A model generated the notes under the pieces. That model was not told the origin of the DNA, searched no databases, and saw nothing but the letters and a program-made list of their open reading frames with translations. This document shows positions 33,067 to 41,565 of a DNA stretch of 64,000 bases, piece after piece (the first letter of the stretch is position 1; every line of letters begins with the position of its first letter). The position numbers were made by a program, and so were the translations under genes. Origin of the DNA: Chthonobacter rhizosphaerae (GTDB taxonomy: Bacteria; Pseudomonadota; Alphaproteobacteria; Rhizobiales; Pleomorphomonadaceae); assembly GCF_013839525.1 (NCBI RefSeq), contig NZ_JACDIS010000009.1, forward strand, positions 62,001 through 126,000, written 5' to 3'.

Positions 33067-34730
33067 CGACGGATCTTCAACCCCGCAGCGGCGGCCGGCT
33101 GCTGGTCGATCAGCTTCTCGCCCAAGGCGTGGAGAGGCTCACCTGCGTGCCCGGCGAGAGCTATCTCGCGGTGCTCGACGCGCTCCACGACGCCTCCATC
33201 GACGTGCTCGTCTGCCGCAACGAGGGTGGCGCCGCCATGATGGCGGAGGCCTACGGCAAGCTCACCGGCCGGCCCGGCGTCTGCTTCGTGACGCGCGGAC
33301 CGGGCGCCACCAACGCCAGCCCCGGCATCCACATCGCCGCGCAGGATTCCACGCCGCTCATCCTGTTCGTCGGGCAGGTGGAGCGCGGCATGCGCGAGCG
33401 CGAAGCCTTCCAGGAGCTGGACTACCGGGCGGTGTTCGGCTCCATCGCCAAATGGGTGGTGGAGATCGACGATCCGGCGCGCATCCCCGAACTGGTCGCC
33501 CGCGCGTTCCGTCTGGCGACGCAAGGCCGCCCCGGCCCGGTGGTGATCGCCCTGCCGGAGGACGTGCTCACCGACATGGCCGCCGTCGCCGACGCCCAGA
33601 AGGTGGAGCCGGTGGAGACATGGCCGGGCCTCACCGACATGGTGCGCCTGCAGAAGCTGCTCTGGGCGGCGGAGAAGCCGCTCGTCGTCCTCGGCGGTTC
33701 GCGCTGGACCGAGAAGGCAGTGCGCCAGATGGTGCGCTTCGCCGAACGGTTCGACCTGCCGATCGCCACCTCCTTCCGCCGCGCCCATCTGTTCCCGGCC
33801 AGACATCCGAACTACGTCGGCGACGTCGGCATCGGGCCGAACCCGAAGCTCGCCGCGCGGGTGAAGGAGGCCGACGTCCTGATGCTCGTCGGCGGCCGCC
33901 TGTCGGAGATGCCGTCGTCCTCCTACACACTCCTCGACGTTCCGACGCCCCGACAGACGCTGGTGCACGTGCATGCCGACGCGGAGGAGATCGGCCGCGT
34001 CTACCAGCCGGCGCTCGGCATCCACGCGTCCGCCGCGGCCTTCTGCGCCGCGCTCGAGACGGTGCACCCGCCGGTCACCATCCCCTGGGGCGAGCGCACC
34101 CGCGCGGGCCGCGAGGACTTCCTCGCCTGGACCGAGACGCCGAAGCCGCTGCCCGGCGCCTTCCAGTATGGCGACGTGATGCGCTGGCTGCGCGAGCGCC
34201 TGCCGGAGGACACGATCGTCTGCAACGGCGCCGGCAACTACGCCATCTGGGTCCATCGCTACTGGCGCTACAACAGCTTCGCCTCGCAGCTCGCGCCCAC
34301 GTCCGGGTCCATGGGCTACGGCCTGCCGGCGGCGGTGATGGCCAAGCGCCAGCGCCCGCAGAGCCCGGTGGTCTGCTTCGCGGGCGACGGCTGCTTCCTG
34401 ATGAACGGCCAGGAGTTCGCCACGGCCGTGCAATACGGCATCCCGATCGTGGTGCTGGTCATCGACAACGGCATGTTCGGCACCATCCGGATGCACCAGG
34501 AGCGCACCTACCCGGGTCGCCCCTCCGCCACCGCCCTCACCAACCCCGACTTCGCCGCCTACGCCCGCGCCTTCGGCGGCCACGGCGAGACGGTGCGGAC
34601 GACCGACGCGTTCGCGCCGGCGTTCGAGCGGGCGCTCGAAAGCGGCAAGCCGTCCATCGTCCACTGCCTCATCGACCCCCAGGCGATCACCCCGGCGAAG
34701 ACGCTGGACGAGATCAGCAAGGGCGGTTGA
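33063..34730 (+). CDS. Thiamine diphosphate-dependent enzyme (acetolactate synthase/decarboxylase-like)
   Basis: 555 residues with the three domains of the ThDP decarboxylase/synthase superfamily: N-terminal pyrimidine-binding domain with the cofactor Glu54 in CRNEGGAAMMAEAYG, central domain, and C-terminal diphosphate-binding domain with GDGCFLMNGQEFATAVQYG. TTG 33063 is chosen: it overlaps the upstream stop and has GGAG 9 bases before it; upstream frame is only a shadow of the CoA-transferase. Not housekeeping acetolactate synthase, as no small subunit follows. In this operon a 2-oxoacid decarboxylase (for example acting on 2-oxoadipate) is a reasonable guess, not proven. Confidence 0.8.
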   Translation: MTTDLQPRSGGRLLVDQLLAQGVERLTCVPGESYLAVLDALHDASIDVLVCRNEGGAAMMAEAYGKLTGRPGVCFVTRGPGATNASPGIHIAAQDSTPLILFVGQVERGMREREAFQELDYRAVFGSIAKWVVEIDDPARIPELVARAFRLATQGRPGPVVIALPEDVLTDMAAVADAQKVEPVETWPGLTDMVRLQKLLWAAEKPLVVLGGSRWTEKAVRQMVRFAERFDLPIATSFRRAHLFPARHPNYVGDVGIGPNPKLAARVKEADVLMLVGGRLSEMPSSSYTLLDVPTPRQTLVHVHADAEEIGRVYQPALGIHASAAAFCAALETVHPPVTIPWGERTRAGREDFLAWTETPKPLPGAFQYGDVMRWLRERLPEDTIVCNGAGNYAIWVHRYWRYNSFASQLAPTSGSMGYGLPAAVMAKRQRPQSPVVCFAGDGCFLMNGQEFATAVQYGIPIVVLVIDNGMFGTIRMHQERTYPGRPSATALTNPDFAAYARAFGGHGETVRTTDAFAPAFERALESGKPSIVHCLIDPQAITPAKTLDEISKGG

Positions 34731-34745
34731 GGGCTCAACCCACGC

Positions 34746-34771
34746 CGTCATGGTCCGCGAAGGCGGACCAT
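34746..34771. repeat. Palindromic repeat family B, partial copy
   Basis: CGTCATGGTCCGC-GAAG-GCGGACCAT: as at 19504 but the right arm breaks off before GACG. Lies 16 bp after the ThDP enzyme stop. Confidence 0.75.
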
Positions 34772-34806
34772 CAGCAACGGCGGGTGAGGAAGAGCGCGAC
34801 CCGGGA

Positions 34807-34892
34807 CGTCATGGTCCGCGAAGGCGGACCACCCACGCATTCTTCCTCCGCCCGCCTGATGCGTGGGTGGTCCGCCTTTGCCGACCATGACG
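34807..34892. repeat. Palindromic repeat family B, long copy
   Basis: 86 bp. Left arm CGTCATGGTCCGCGAAGGCG continuing GACCACCCACGCAT; right arm ATGCGTGGGTGGTCCGCC continuing to GACCATGACG. The outer arms pair over more than 30 bp and the left arm also forms the small palindrome of the short copies. Same layout as 44127-44217. Confidence 0.88.
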
Positions 34893-34895
34893 GTG

Positions 34896-34952
34896 CAAGT
34901 TGATCACCACGGCTCAAATTGACCACCACGGCGCAGGATGATCACAACGACA
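34896..34952. repeat. Three contiguous 19-bp direct repeats before the FAD oxidoreductase gene
   Basis: CAAGTTGATCACCACGGCT, CAAATTGACCACCACGGCG and CAGGATGATCACAACGACA follow each other without spacers and end 73 bp before ATG 35026. Regular spacing and position suggest iterated operator sites or a relic of a small tandem repeat. Confidence 0.65.
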
Positions 34953-35025
34953 CGATCCGACCTTGACGGCGCAAGCACCAGCGCTTCACCCGACCAACAC
35001 CGCGTCTGACCTCCACGAGTCCCCC

Positions 35026-36204
35026 ATGCCCTCCTACGACGTCGTCATCATCGGTGGCGCGGTGACCGGCTCCTCGGTCGCCTATCACCTCGCGGCCGAT
35101 CCGGCCTTCACCGGCCGCGTCCTCGTGGTGGAGAAGGATCCGTCCTATCAGCGCTGCGCGTCGGCGCTGTCGGCGGCGTCGATCCGGCAGCAGTTCTCCA
35201 CGGCGGTGAACGTGGAGATCTCGCTCTACGGCATCGACTTCCTCCGCCGCATCGGCGACGTCCTCGCGGTCGACGGCGACCGGCCGGACGTGCAGCTGCA
35301 CGAGGGCGGCTACCTGTTCGTCGCCACCGAAGCCGGCATGCCGGTGCTCGCCGAGAACCACGGGCTCCAGACCCGCCTCGGCGCCGACATCGCGCTCGAA
35401 GACCCGGCGGCGCTCGCCCGGCGCTTTCCATGGCTGAACACGGAGGATCTCGCCGTCGGCTCGTTCGGCCGGTCGGGGGAGGGCTGGTTCGACGGCTACG
35501 GGCTGATGCAGGCGTTCCGGCGCAAGGCCCGGTCGCTCGGCGTCGAATACCGGGCCGCGAGCGTGGTCGGCCTCGGCATGGACGGCGAGCGGGTCACGTC
35601 CGTCACCCTGTCCGACGGCGAGACGATCGGCTGCGGGGCGGTGGTGAACGCCGCCGGTGCAGGGGGCCGCGCGATCGCCGCCCTGGCGGGGCTCGACATC
35701 CCCGTCGCGGTGAAGAAGCGCATCATCTTCACCTTCAAGTGCGCCGAGCCGGTGCCCGCCTGCCCGCTCCTGATAGACCCGACCGGCGTCTACGTCCGTC
35801 CCGAGGGCGACGGCTTCCTCTGCGGCACCCAGCCGCCGGAGGACCGCGACCCGGAGGTGGAGGACGACTTCGAGGTGGACTGGGACCTCTTCGAGGAGAT
35901 CGTCTGGCCGACCCTCGCCCACCGGGTGCCGGCCTTCGAGCGCATCAAGCCGGGGCGTGCCTGGGCCGGCTACTACGACATGTGCGCCTTCGATCACAAC
36001 GTGCTCCTCGGCGCGCCCGCGGCCCGGCCGAACCTCTTCCTCGCCAACGGCTTCTCCGGCCACGGCCTGCAGCAGTCGCCCGCCGTCGGGCGCTACCTCG
36101 CCGAAGCGATCGTCCACGGCCGGCCGCTGACCCTGGACCTCTCCGAGCTGTCGCCGGACCGGGTGGCCGAGGGGCGGCGCGTGGTGGAGAAGAACGTGGT
36201 CTGA
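35026..36204 (+). CDS. FAD-dependent oxidoreductase, DAO/FOXRED1-like
   Basis: 392 residues. N-terminal FAD motif YDVVIIGGAVTGSSVAYHLA (residues 4-23) and VLVVEKDPSYQRCASALSA; C-terminal NLFLANGFSGHGLQQSPAVG, typical of the D-amino-acid-oxidase/sarcosine-oxidase superfamily and close to FOXRED1-like proteins. ATG 35026 begins the FAD motif; an in-frame ATG at 34963 would add 21 residues without homology. Same strand as the ThDP enzyme, but the 295-bp gap holds family B palindromes and three 19-bp repeats, so it may have its own promoter. A role in oxidising an amino or hydroxy acid of the lysine/glutarate route is inference. Confidence 0.82.
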   Translation: MPSYDVVIIGGAVTGSSVAYHLAADPAFTGRVLVVEKDPSYQRCASALSAASIRQQFSTAVNVEISLYGIDFLRRIGDVLAVDGDRPDVQLHEGGYLFVATEAGMPVLAENHGLQTRLGADIALEDPAALARRFPWLNTEDLAVGSFGRSGEGWFDGYGLMQAFRRKARSLGVEYRAASVVGLGMDGERVTSVTLSDGETIGCGAVVNAAGAGGRAIAALAGLDIPVAVKKRIIFTFKCAEPVPACPLLIDPTGVYVRPEGDGFLCGTQPPEDRDPEVEDDFEVDWDLFEEIVWPTLAHRVPAFERIKPGRAWAGYYDMCAFDHNVLLGAPAARPNLFLANGFSGHGLQQSPAVGRYLAEAIVHGRPLTLDLSELSPDRVAEGRRVVEKNVV

Positions 36205-36222
36205 GCGGGCCCACCGGTCCCG

Positions 36223-36338
36223 CTTGAGTATTCTCCGACCAGTGGAACGACCTGGCCGACGAGACAATGCTCCAAGGTCTTCATCCGGAGCGGCGTCTTG
36301 TCGACCTGACGTTTCCGTCGGGTCGAAAAGCGCTCTAG
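36223..36338 (-). repeat. Dispersed palindromic repeat, family D, copy 2
   Basis: Read on the minus strand it starts CTAGAGCGCTTTTCGACC, shares ACGTCAGGTCGACAAGA, CGCTCC and GGAGCATTGTCTCG-like blocks with 14133-14250, and ends GGTCGGAGAATACTCAAG. 116 bp against 118 bp in copy 1, with only small insertions or deletions. Lies between the FAD oxidoreductase and pbpC. Confidence 0.85.
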
Positions 36339-36368
36339 ACTGCGGCCTCCACCCGGAGCCCCGCCCTG

Positions 36369-38441
36369 ATGGTCCCGCGTCGCCGGTCCCGCCTTCTCGT
36401 CGCGCTCGCGGCCGTCCTCGGGCTGACCGCGACGGCGGCTCCCGTCGCGTTGCGCCAGGCCGTGGAGGCGGCGCGGCCGGCGGATCTCGCGATGCCGACC
36501 GCCCGGCTCGTCGTCGACCGCAACGAACGGCTGCTCCGCCCTTTCGTCGTCGAGAACGGTCTCTGGCGGCTGCCGGCGACGCCGGCGGACGTCGACCCGC
36601 TCTACCTCGCCATGTTGACCGAACTGGAGGACCGCCGCTTCCGCGAGCACAGGGGCGTCGACGGACGGGCGCTTCTGCGGGCCGCGTGGCAGATGGCGAC
36701 CAGCGGGCGCATCGTCTCCGGCGGATCGACGCTGACCATGCAGGTGGTGCGCCTCGCGGAGCGCCGGCACACGCGCACCATGCCGGGCAAGCTCGGCCAG
36801 ATCGTCGGCGCGCTCGCCCTGGAGCGCGTCGCGTCCAAGGACCGTATCCTGGAGGCCTACCTGACGCTCGCCCCCTTCGGCGGCAACGTGGAGGGGGTGA
36901 GGGCGGCCTCGCTCGCCTGGTTCGGCCACGAGCCCAGACGCCTGAGCGCCGCGGAGGCTGCCCTGCTGGTCGCGCTGCCCCAGGCGCCCGAGGCCCGCCG
37001 GCCGGATCGCTTTCCCGAGGCGGCGCGGGCCGCGCGCGACCGCGTGCTCGACCGGGCCGAGGCGGCCGGCCTTCTCACCCGAGAGGCGGCCGCCACCGCC
37101 AAGGCGGAGCCGATTCCGACCGTCCGGCGCGACTTCCCCATGCTGGCGCCCCAGACCGCCGAGCGGGTGGCGCGCGAAACGCCGGCGGAGGCCCGCATCC
37201 GGCTGACACTCGACCGGGACCTGCAGGCGCGGCTGGAAAGCCTCGCGGCCGAGCGGGCGCGGGCGATCGGCGACCGCGTTTCGGTGGCCATCCTGGTGGC
37301 CGACATCGCCACCGGCGAGATCCTCGCCGACGTGGGCACCGCCGGCCTCCTCGACGCCAGGCGCGACGGCTTCGTGGACATGACGCGCGCCGTGCGCTCG
37401 CCCGGTTCCACCCTGAAGCCGTTCATCTACGGGCTCGCCTTCGAGCACGGCATGGCCCACCCGGAGACCCTGGTGGAGGACCGGCCGACCGCCTTCGGCT
37501 CCTACGACCCGAAGAACTTCGACAAGACCTTCCACGGCACGGTCACGGTCCGCCGGGCGCTGGAACTGTCGCTGAACGTGCCGGCGGTGCAGACGCTGGA
37601 GGCGGTCGGGCCGGCGCAGCTCGTCTCCCGCTTCCGGCGGGCCGGCGTGGAGGCTCGCCTGCCGGACCTGTCGCCCGCCGGCCTGGCGGTCGGTCTCGGC
37701 GGCGTCGGGCTGACGCTCCGCGATCTCACCGCCCTCTACGTGGCGCTCGCACACGGCGGCATGCCGGTGCCGCTGGTGGAGCGGTGGACCGCGCCCGGAT
37801 CGGCGGAGCCGCGCAAGCCCGTGCTCGACGCCCGGGCGGCCGCCTACGTGACCGACATCCTCGCCGGCACGCCGGGCGCCGCCAAGGGCGACGCGCGGAT
37901 CGCCCTCAAGACCGGGACCAGCTACGGCTACCGCGACGCCTGGGCCATGGGCTACGACGGCCGCATCGTGGTGGGCGTCTGGGTTGGCCGGCCGGACGGG
38001 GCGCCCATGCCGGGGCTGATGGGCGCCGACGTGGCGGTGCCGATCCTCGGCGACGTGTTCGTGCGGGCAGGGGGCGTGACGCCGCTGCCCGCCCCTCCTC
38101 ACGGCCTTCTGGCCGCCACCTCGTCCACCCTGCCGCCGCCGCTCCGGCGGCTGCGGACGCCGCGCACGGAGGTGTCGGCGCGCCGAGCCGGCCCGAGCAT
38201 CGCCTTTCCGCCGGACGGCGCGCGCGTGGACCTCGGCTTCCGGGCCGGAACCCCCGCCCCGCTCGCCCTGCAGGTGCGCAACGGCCGCGCGCCGTTCACC
38301 TGGTTCGCGGACGGCGTCCCGATCGGCCGGGAGCCCTTCGGCCGAGACTTCACCCTCCGGCCGTCCGGCGTGGGCTTCCTGACCGTGTCGGTGGTGGACG
38401 CGGACGGCCGCGCGGACCGGATCACGGTGTTCGTCGAGTAG
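36369..38441 (+). CDS. pbpC: Penicillin-binding protein 1C (bifunctional)
   Basis: 690 residues, periplasmic peptidoglycan synthase anchored by one N-terminal helix (about 9-28). Glycosyltransferase domain with TELEDRRFREHRGVDGR (catalytic Glu about 87) and SGGSTLTMQVVR; transpeptidase with SPGSTLKPF (nucleophile Ser347, Lys350), SLN (401-403) and KTGTSYG (514). The C-terminal BiPBP_C domain (about 600-690) identifies PBP1C. The usual partner, an alpha-2-macroglobulin-like protein, is not adjacent. GGAG precedes ATG 36369; repeat D occupies the upstream gap. Confidence 0.92.
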   Translation: MVPRRRSRLLVALAAVLGLTATAAPVALRQAVEAARPADLAMPTARLVVDRNERLLRPFVVENGLWRLPATPADVDPLYLAMLTELEDRRFREHRGVDGRALLRAAWQMATSGRIVSGGSTLTMQVVRLAERRHTRTMPGKLGQIVGALALERVASKDRILEAYLTLAPFGGNVEGVRAASLAWFGHEPRRLSAAEAALLVALPQAPEARRPDRFPEAARAARDRVLDRAEAAGLLTREAAATAKAEPIPTVRRDFPMLAPQTAERVARETPAEARIRLTLDRDLQARLESLAAERARAIGDRVSVAILVADIATGEILADVGTAGLLDARRDGFVDMTRAVRSPGSTLKPFIYGLAFEHGMAHPETLVEDRPTAFGSYDPKNFDKTFHGTVTVRRALELSLNVPAVQTLEAVGPAQLVSRFRRAGVEARLPDLSPAGLAVGLGGVGLTLRDLTALYVALAHGGMPVPLVERWTAPGSAEPRKPVLDARAAAYVTDILAGTPGAAKGDARIALKTGTSYGYRDAWAMGYDGRIVVGVWVGRPDGAPMPGLMGADVAVPILGDVFVRAGGVTPLPAPPHGLLAATSSTLPPPLRRLRTPRTEVSARRAGPSIAFPPDGARVDLGFRAGTPAPLALQVRNGRAPFTWFADGVPIGREPFGRDFTLRPSGVGFLTVSVVDADGRADRITVFVE

Positions 38442-38529
38442 CGCGACCGAAAAAAAACTGACGTGTGTGCTATATAAGAAAATATCAATGACTGAATGAT
38501 CTATTTGTTGGCGTCTGGAGGCCGCAGAC

Positions 38530-39879
38530 ATGTGGATCTTTTCAGTGTTTCCGAGAGCGCGGACCTTCGCGGAAGCGAAATCCGGTACGGCGGCGGTCGT
38601 GTTCGCCGTGGCGCTGGTGCCGGTCCTGGCGATGGTCGGGGCGTCCCTCGACTACGTCCGGGCGTCCGGTCTGCGCGATGTCATCCAGTCGGCGGCGGAT
38701 GCCGCGGCCCTGGCGGTGATCGAGGCCGAGCTCGACGGCAAAGCGGCCGACAGGCTCGGCGCCCAGGTGTTCCAGGCGAACATCCCGGCCGCGGTGCGCC
38801 ACCGGATCCTCGACATGGACCTCAGCGTCGCGATCATCACCGAGAAGAACGTGCGGTCCGTCGAGGTCACCTACACGGCGGACATCGAGACCTCCTTCCT
38901 CAGCGTCGCCAGCATCGACACCATCCAGCTGGGCGGCAGCGCCGAGGCCCGATCGGGCCTGCGCAAATACGTGGACATCCACGTGCTGCTGGACACGTCC
39001 GACTCCATGGGCCTCGCGTCCGACCTCTCCAATCGGGAGAAATTGAAGACCGCGACCAAGAAGGAGAAGGACAAGGGCAAGACGAGCTTCATCGAGCCGT
39101 CCTGCGAGTTCGCCTGCCACCGGAGGCAGGGTGACCTGTCGACCCTGGAGATCGCTCGGAGCGAAAAGGTGGAGTTGCGGATCGACGTGGCGAAGTCCGG
39201 GATCCGGACGGTCATGGATCTGGCGAAGGACGCCGAAAAGGACAACACCTTCGTCCGGATGGGTCTCGACGCGTTCAGCTCGACGCATGTCCACGTCCAA
39301 TTCATGACGCGCGACTGGTCGACCCTGGCCGGCAAGATCGACGGCGTGGAGCTCGGGCTCGGCGCAGCCCCCGTTCCGGACAACGAGTGCCACGACAACT
39401 ACGCGAACACCTGGTTCGACCAGATCGTCCGCCCCTACGCGGAGACCGTGGAGGACTCGATCGCCACGGCGGCGTCGAGCAACGCGGACAAGAAGAGCCC
39501 CTCGCAATACATCGTCCTGGTCACCGACGGACTGCAGTCGCAGAACTGCGCGGCAAGCAAATCCAAGCAGGACGTCTTTCCGTTCCGGCCGGCGGATTGC
39601 GACGTCCTGAAGGCGACGGGCGCGCAGATCGCCGTCATCTACACGGAATATCTCGTCTCCAACTCCAGCACCTACAAGGATCACGCCCAGCACGCGGTGG
39701 AGAAGTCGAAGAACTTCATCTACACCGATTCCTCCAAGAGCGCGGGCGTGGAGGAGAACCTGCGCGAATGCGCCTCCACCGACAGGCTGTTCGCCAAGGG
39801 CAACGACCCGGACGAGCTGGAGGCGGCGTTCCGGACCATCTTCGAGAACATCAAGGTGACGACCTTCCTGTACAACTGA
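38530..39879 (+). CDS. TadE/TadG-like pilus assembly protein with vWA domain
   Basis: 449 residues. N-terminal TadE-like helix (SGTAAVVFAVALVPVLAMVG, 18-37) followed by SLDYVRASGLRDVIQSAADA, then a von Willebrand A domain with MIDAS motif DTSDSMG (Asp155) and IVLVTDGLQS. Most of the protein is extracytoplasmic and carries several cysteines (CEFAC, NECHD) that may form disulfides. GGAGG precedes ATG 38530; the 88-bp gap upstream is AT-rich (GCTATATAAGAAAATATC), a likely promoter. No other tad/cpa pilus genes are here, so it is an orphan; it may assist a pilus encoded elsewhere. Confidence 0.8.
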   Translation: MWIFSVFPRARTFAEAKSGTAAVVFAVALVPVLAMVGASLDYVRASGLRDVIQSAADAAALAVIEAELDGKAADRLGAQVFQANIPAAVRHRILDMDLSVAIITEKNVRSVEVTYTADIETSFLSVASIDTIQLGGSAEARSGLRKYVDIHVLLDTSDSMGLASDLSNREKLKTATKKEKDKGKTSFIEPSCEFACHRRQGDLSTLEIARSEKVELRIDVAKSGIRTVMDLAKDAEKDNTFVRMGLDAFSSTHVHVQFMTRDWSTLAGKIDGVELGLGAAPVPDNECHDNYANTWFDQIVRPYAETVEDSIATAASSNADKKSPSQYIVLVTDGLQSQNCAASKSKQDVFPFRPADCDVLKATGAQIAVIYTEYLVSNSSTYKDHAQHAVEKSKNFIYTDSSKSAGVEENLRECASTDRLFAKGNDPDELEAAFRTIFENIKVTTFLYN

Positions 39880-39925
39880 ACGGCGGGCGGGCTATCGTCC
39901 GGCCGCTTCACCACAGGACCGAGCC

Positions 39926-40600
39926 ATGCCCCTTCGCCTCTACGATCTTTGCGGCGCCGACGACCTGCGCTTCAGCCCCTATTGCGCGCGCGCGAAGATG
40001 GCGCTCGCCCTGAAGGGCCTCGCCTACGAGACGGTGCCGGTGCCCTTCACCGGGATCGCGGCCATCGCCGGAGGGGGTCACGCGACGGTGCCGGTCCTGG
40101 AGGACGGCGATCGCCGCGTCTCGGACAGCTTCGCCATCGCCGAATACCTGGAGGACCGCCATCCGGAGCCGCCCATCTTCGCGCCCGGCCCGGCCGGGCG
40201 GGCGGCGGCGCGCTTCGTGGAAGGCGCCCTGTTCGGAATCGTCCACGCGGCCGCCATGCCGATCGTCGGAAAGACCATCCACGACCGGCTCCAGCCCGCC
40301 GACCAGCCCTATTTCCGGGAGACCCGCGAGGCGAAACTGGGCCGCAGCCTGGAGGCGGCCCATGCCGACCGCGAGAGCCGCCTCCCGGAGGCCCGCAAGC
40401 TGTTCTTCCCGCTGCGCCACACGCTCGCCCGGTCCGCCTGGTTCGGCGGCGACCGGCCGCTCTACGTGGACGCGGTCGTCTACGGCACGGCGCACTGGCT
40501 GCACGCGGTGAACGACGCCGACTGGTTCGCCGGCGACCCGACCCTCACCGACTGGTTCGAGCGGTGCCGCGCCATCGTCGGCGCCGGAGCGCCGGCGTGA
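39926..40600 (+). CDS. Glutathione S-transferase family protein
   Basis: 224 residues. Thioredoxin-like N-terminal domain with SPYCARAKMALALKGLAYE (glutathione site) and the conserved cis-proline in ATVPVLEDGDRRVSDSFAIA; helical C-terminal domain with YVDAVVYGTAHWLHAV. Resembles the bacterial beta-etherase/LigE-like or unclassified GST group; the substrate is not evident. ATG 39926 has AGGA upstream. Overlaps the following SGNH gene (GTGA at 40597-40600), showing co-translation. Confidence 0.82.
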   Translation: MPLRLYDLCGADDLRFSPYCARAKMALALKGLAYETVPVPFTGIAAIAGGGHATVPVLEDGDRRVSDSFAIAEYLEDRHPEPPIFAPGPAGRAAARFVEGALFGIVHAAAMPIVGKTIHDRLQPADQPYFRETREAKLGRSLEAAHADRESRLPEARKLFFPLRHTLARSAWFGGDRPLYVDAVVYGTAHWLHAVNDADWFAGDPTLTDWFERCRAIVGAGAPA

Positions 40601-41418
40601 CCGACGAGCCGACCGACCCCGGGGCGCCCGGCCGGAAAGCCCGCTACCGCGAGGGCTTCGAGATCCCCGCGACGGCGCGGGTGGGGGCGGCGGTGCGCCG
40701 GGCGGTCGGCCGCATCCTCGCGCCGCGCCGGCCCATGCTGTCCATCTGCGGCGACAGCCACCTGCTGCCGATCGAATACGCCTACAAGGCCGGCTGGTTC
40801 GGCCCGGTCCGCTGCCGGTTCCGCCGCGTCGGCGGGGCGACGGCGGTCGGCCTGCGCCATCCCACCTCCAAGACCGAGGCGCTGACCATCTTCCGCCGGG
40901 CGCTGCTGCCGGCCCGGCCCGGCGTCGTGCCGGTCTTCCAGCTCGGCGAGGTGGACTGCGGCTTCGTGATCTGGCACCGCGCCGCCAAGTACGGCGAGAG
41001 CGTAGAGGCGCAGCTGGACGCCTCGGTCGCCGCCTACATCACCTTCGTGGACGAGCTTCGGGCGGCCGGCTATCCCACCGTGATCCTGACCGCCGCCACC
41101 GTGCCGACCATCGTGGACGGCGCCCTCGACAGGCCGGAGAGCGCCGGCGAGGTAGCGCTCCTGCGCGCCTCCGTGACCGCGTCCCTCGCCGAGCGGACCG
41201 CGCTCACCGCCCGCTACAACGAGCGGCTCCGGTCCGCCGCCGCCGCCCGCGGCCTGCCGTTCGTGGACCTGACGCCGGACCTGATCGACCCGTCGACCGG
41301 CGTGGTGGCCGATCGCTTCCGCCACGTCCGCGCCGAGGATCACCACCTCCATCCGGTGGAAGGCGGCCGCCTGTGGGCGCGGCGGCTGACCGAGGCGCTC
41401 GCGTCCCTGTCGCGGTGA
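40597..41418 (+). CDS. SGNH/GDSL-like hydrolase family protein
   Basis: 273 residues, no signal peptide. Block I appears as LSICGDSHLLPIEYA, with the Ser in GDSH at about 51; an Asn/Asp-rich middle block is unclear, and the C-terminal AEDHHLHPVEGGRLWA provides a candidate Asp-x-x-His pair. This fits an SGNH-fold esterase, though the fit is loose and a polysaccharide-biosynthesis-associated protein is possible. GTG 40597 overlaps the GST stop by 4 bases. Followed by a strong hairpin shared with katA. Confidence 0.65.
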   Translation: MTDEPTDPGAPGRKARYREGFEIPATARVGAAVRRAVGRILAPRRPMLSICGDSHLLPIEYAYKAGWFGPVRCRFRRVGGATAVGLRHPTSKTEALTIFRRALLPARPGVVPVFQLGEVDCGFVIWHRAAKYGESVEAQLDASVAAYITFVDELRAAGYPTVILTAATVPTIVDGALDRPESAGEVALLRASVTASLAERTALTARYNERLRSAAAARGLPFVDLTPDLIDPSTGVVADRFRHVRAEDHHLHPVEGGRLWARRLTEALASLSR

Positions 41419-41483
41419 CGCGCGACGCCCGACCGAGCACCGCCCGCCGTCCTTGTATCTTCCGTCCACACCCCGAACGTAAA

Positions 41484-41513
41484 CCGCCGCCGGGCGAGGG
41501 AGCCCGGCGGCGG
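41484..41513 (-). terminator. Bidirectional hairpin terminator of katA
   Basis: CCGCCGCCGGGC (41484-41495) and GCCCGGCGGCGG (41502-41513) form a perfect 12-bp stem with a 6-base loop. On the minus strand it lies 53 bp after the katA stop and is followed by TTTACG; on the plus strand it follows the SGNH gene. Confidence 0.7.
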
Positions 41514-41565
41514 CCTTACGAACGCCCGGTAGTGTCAGCCAGGAAGGTCCCGGGCGACGCAGCTC

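Noticed and set aside
36093-38531. Open frame of 812 codons opposite pbpC
   Set aside because: Shadow frame; pbpC on the plus strand carries all catalytic motifs of PBP1C.
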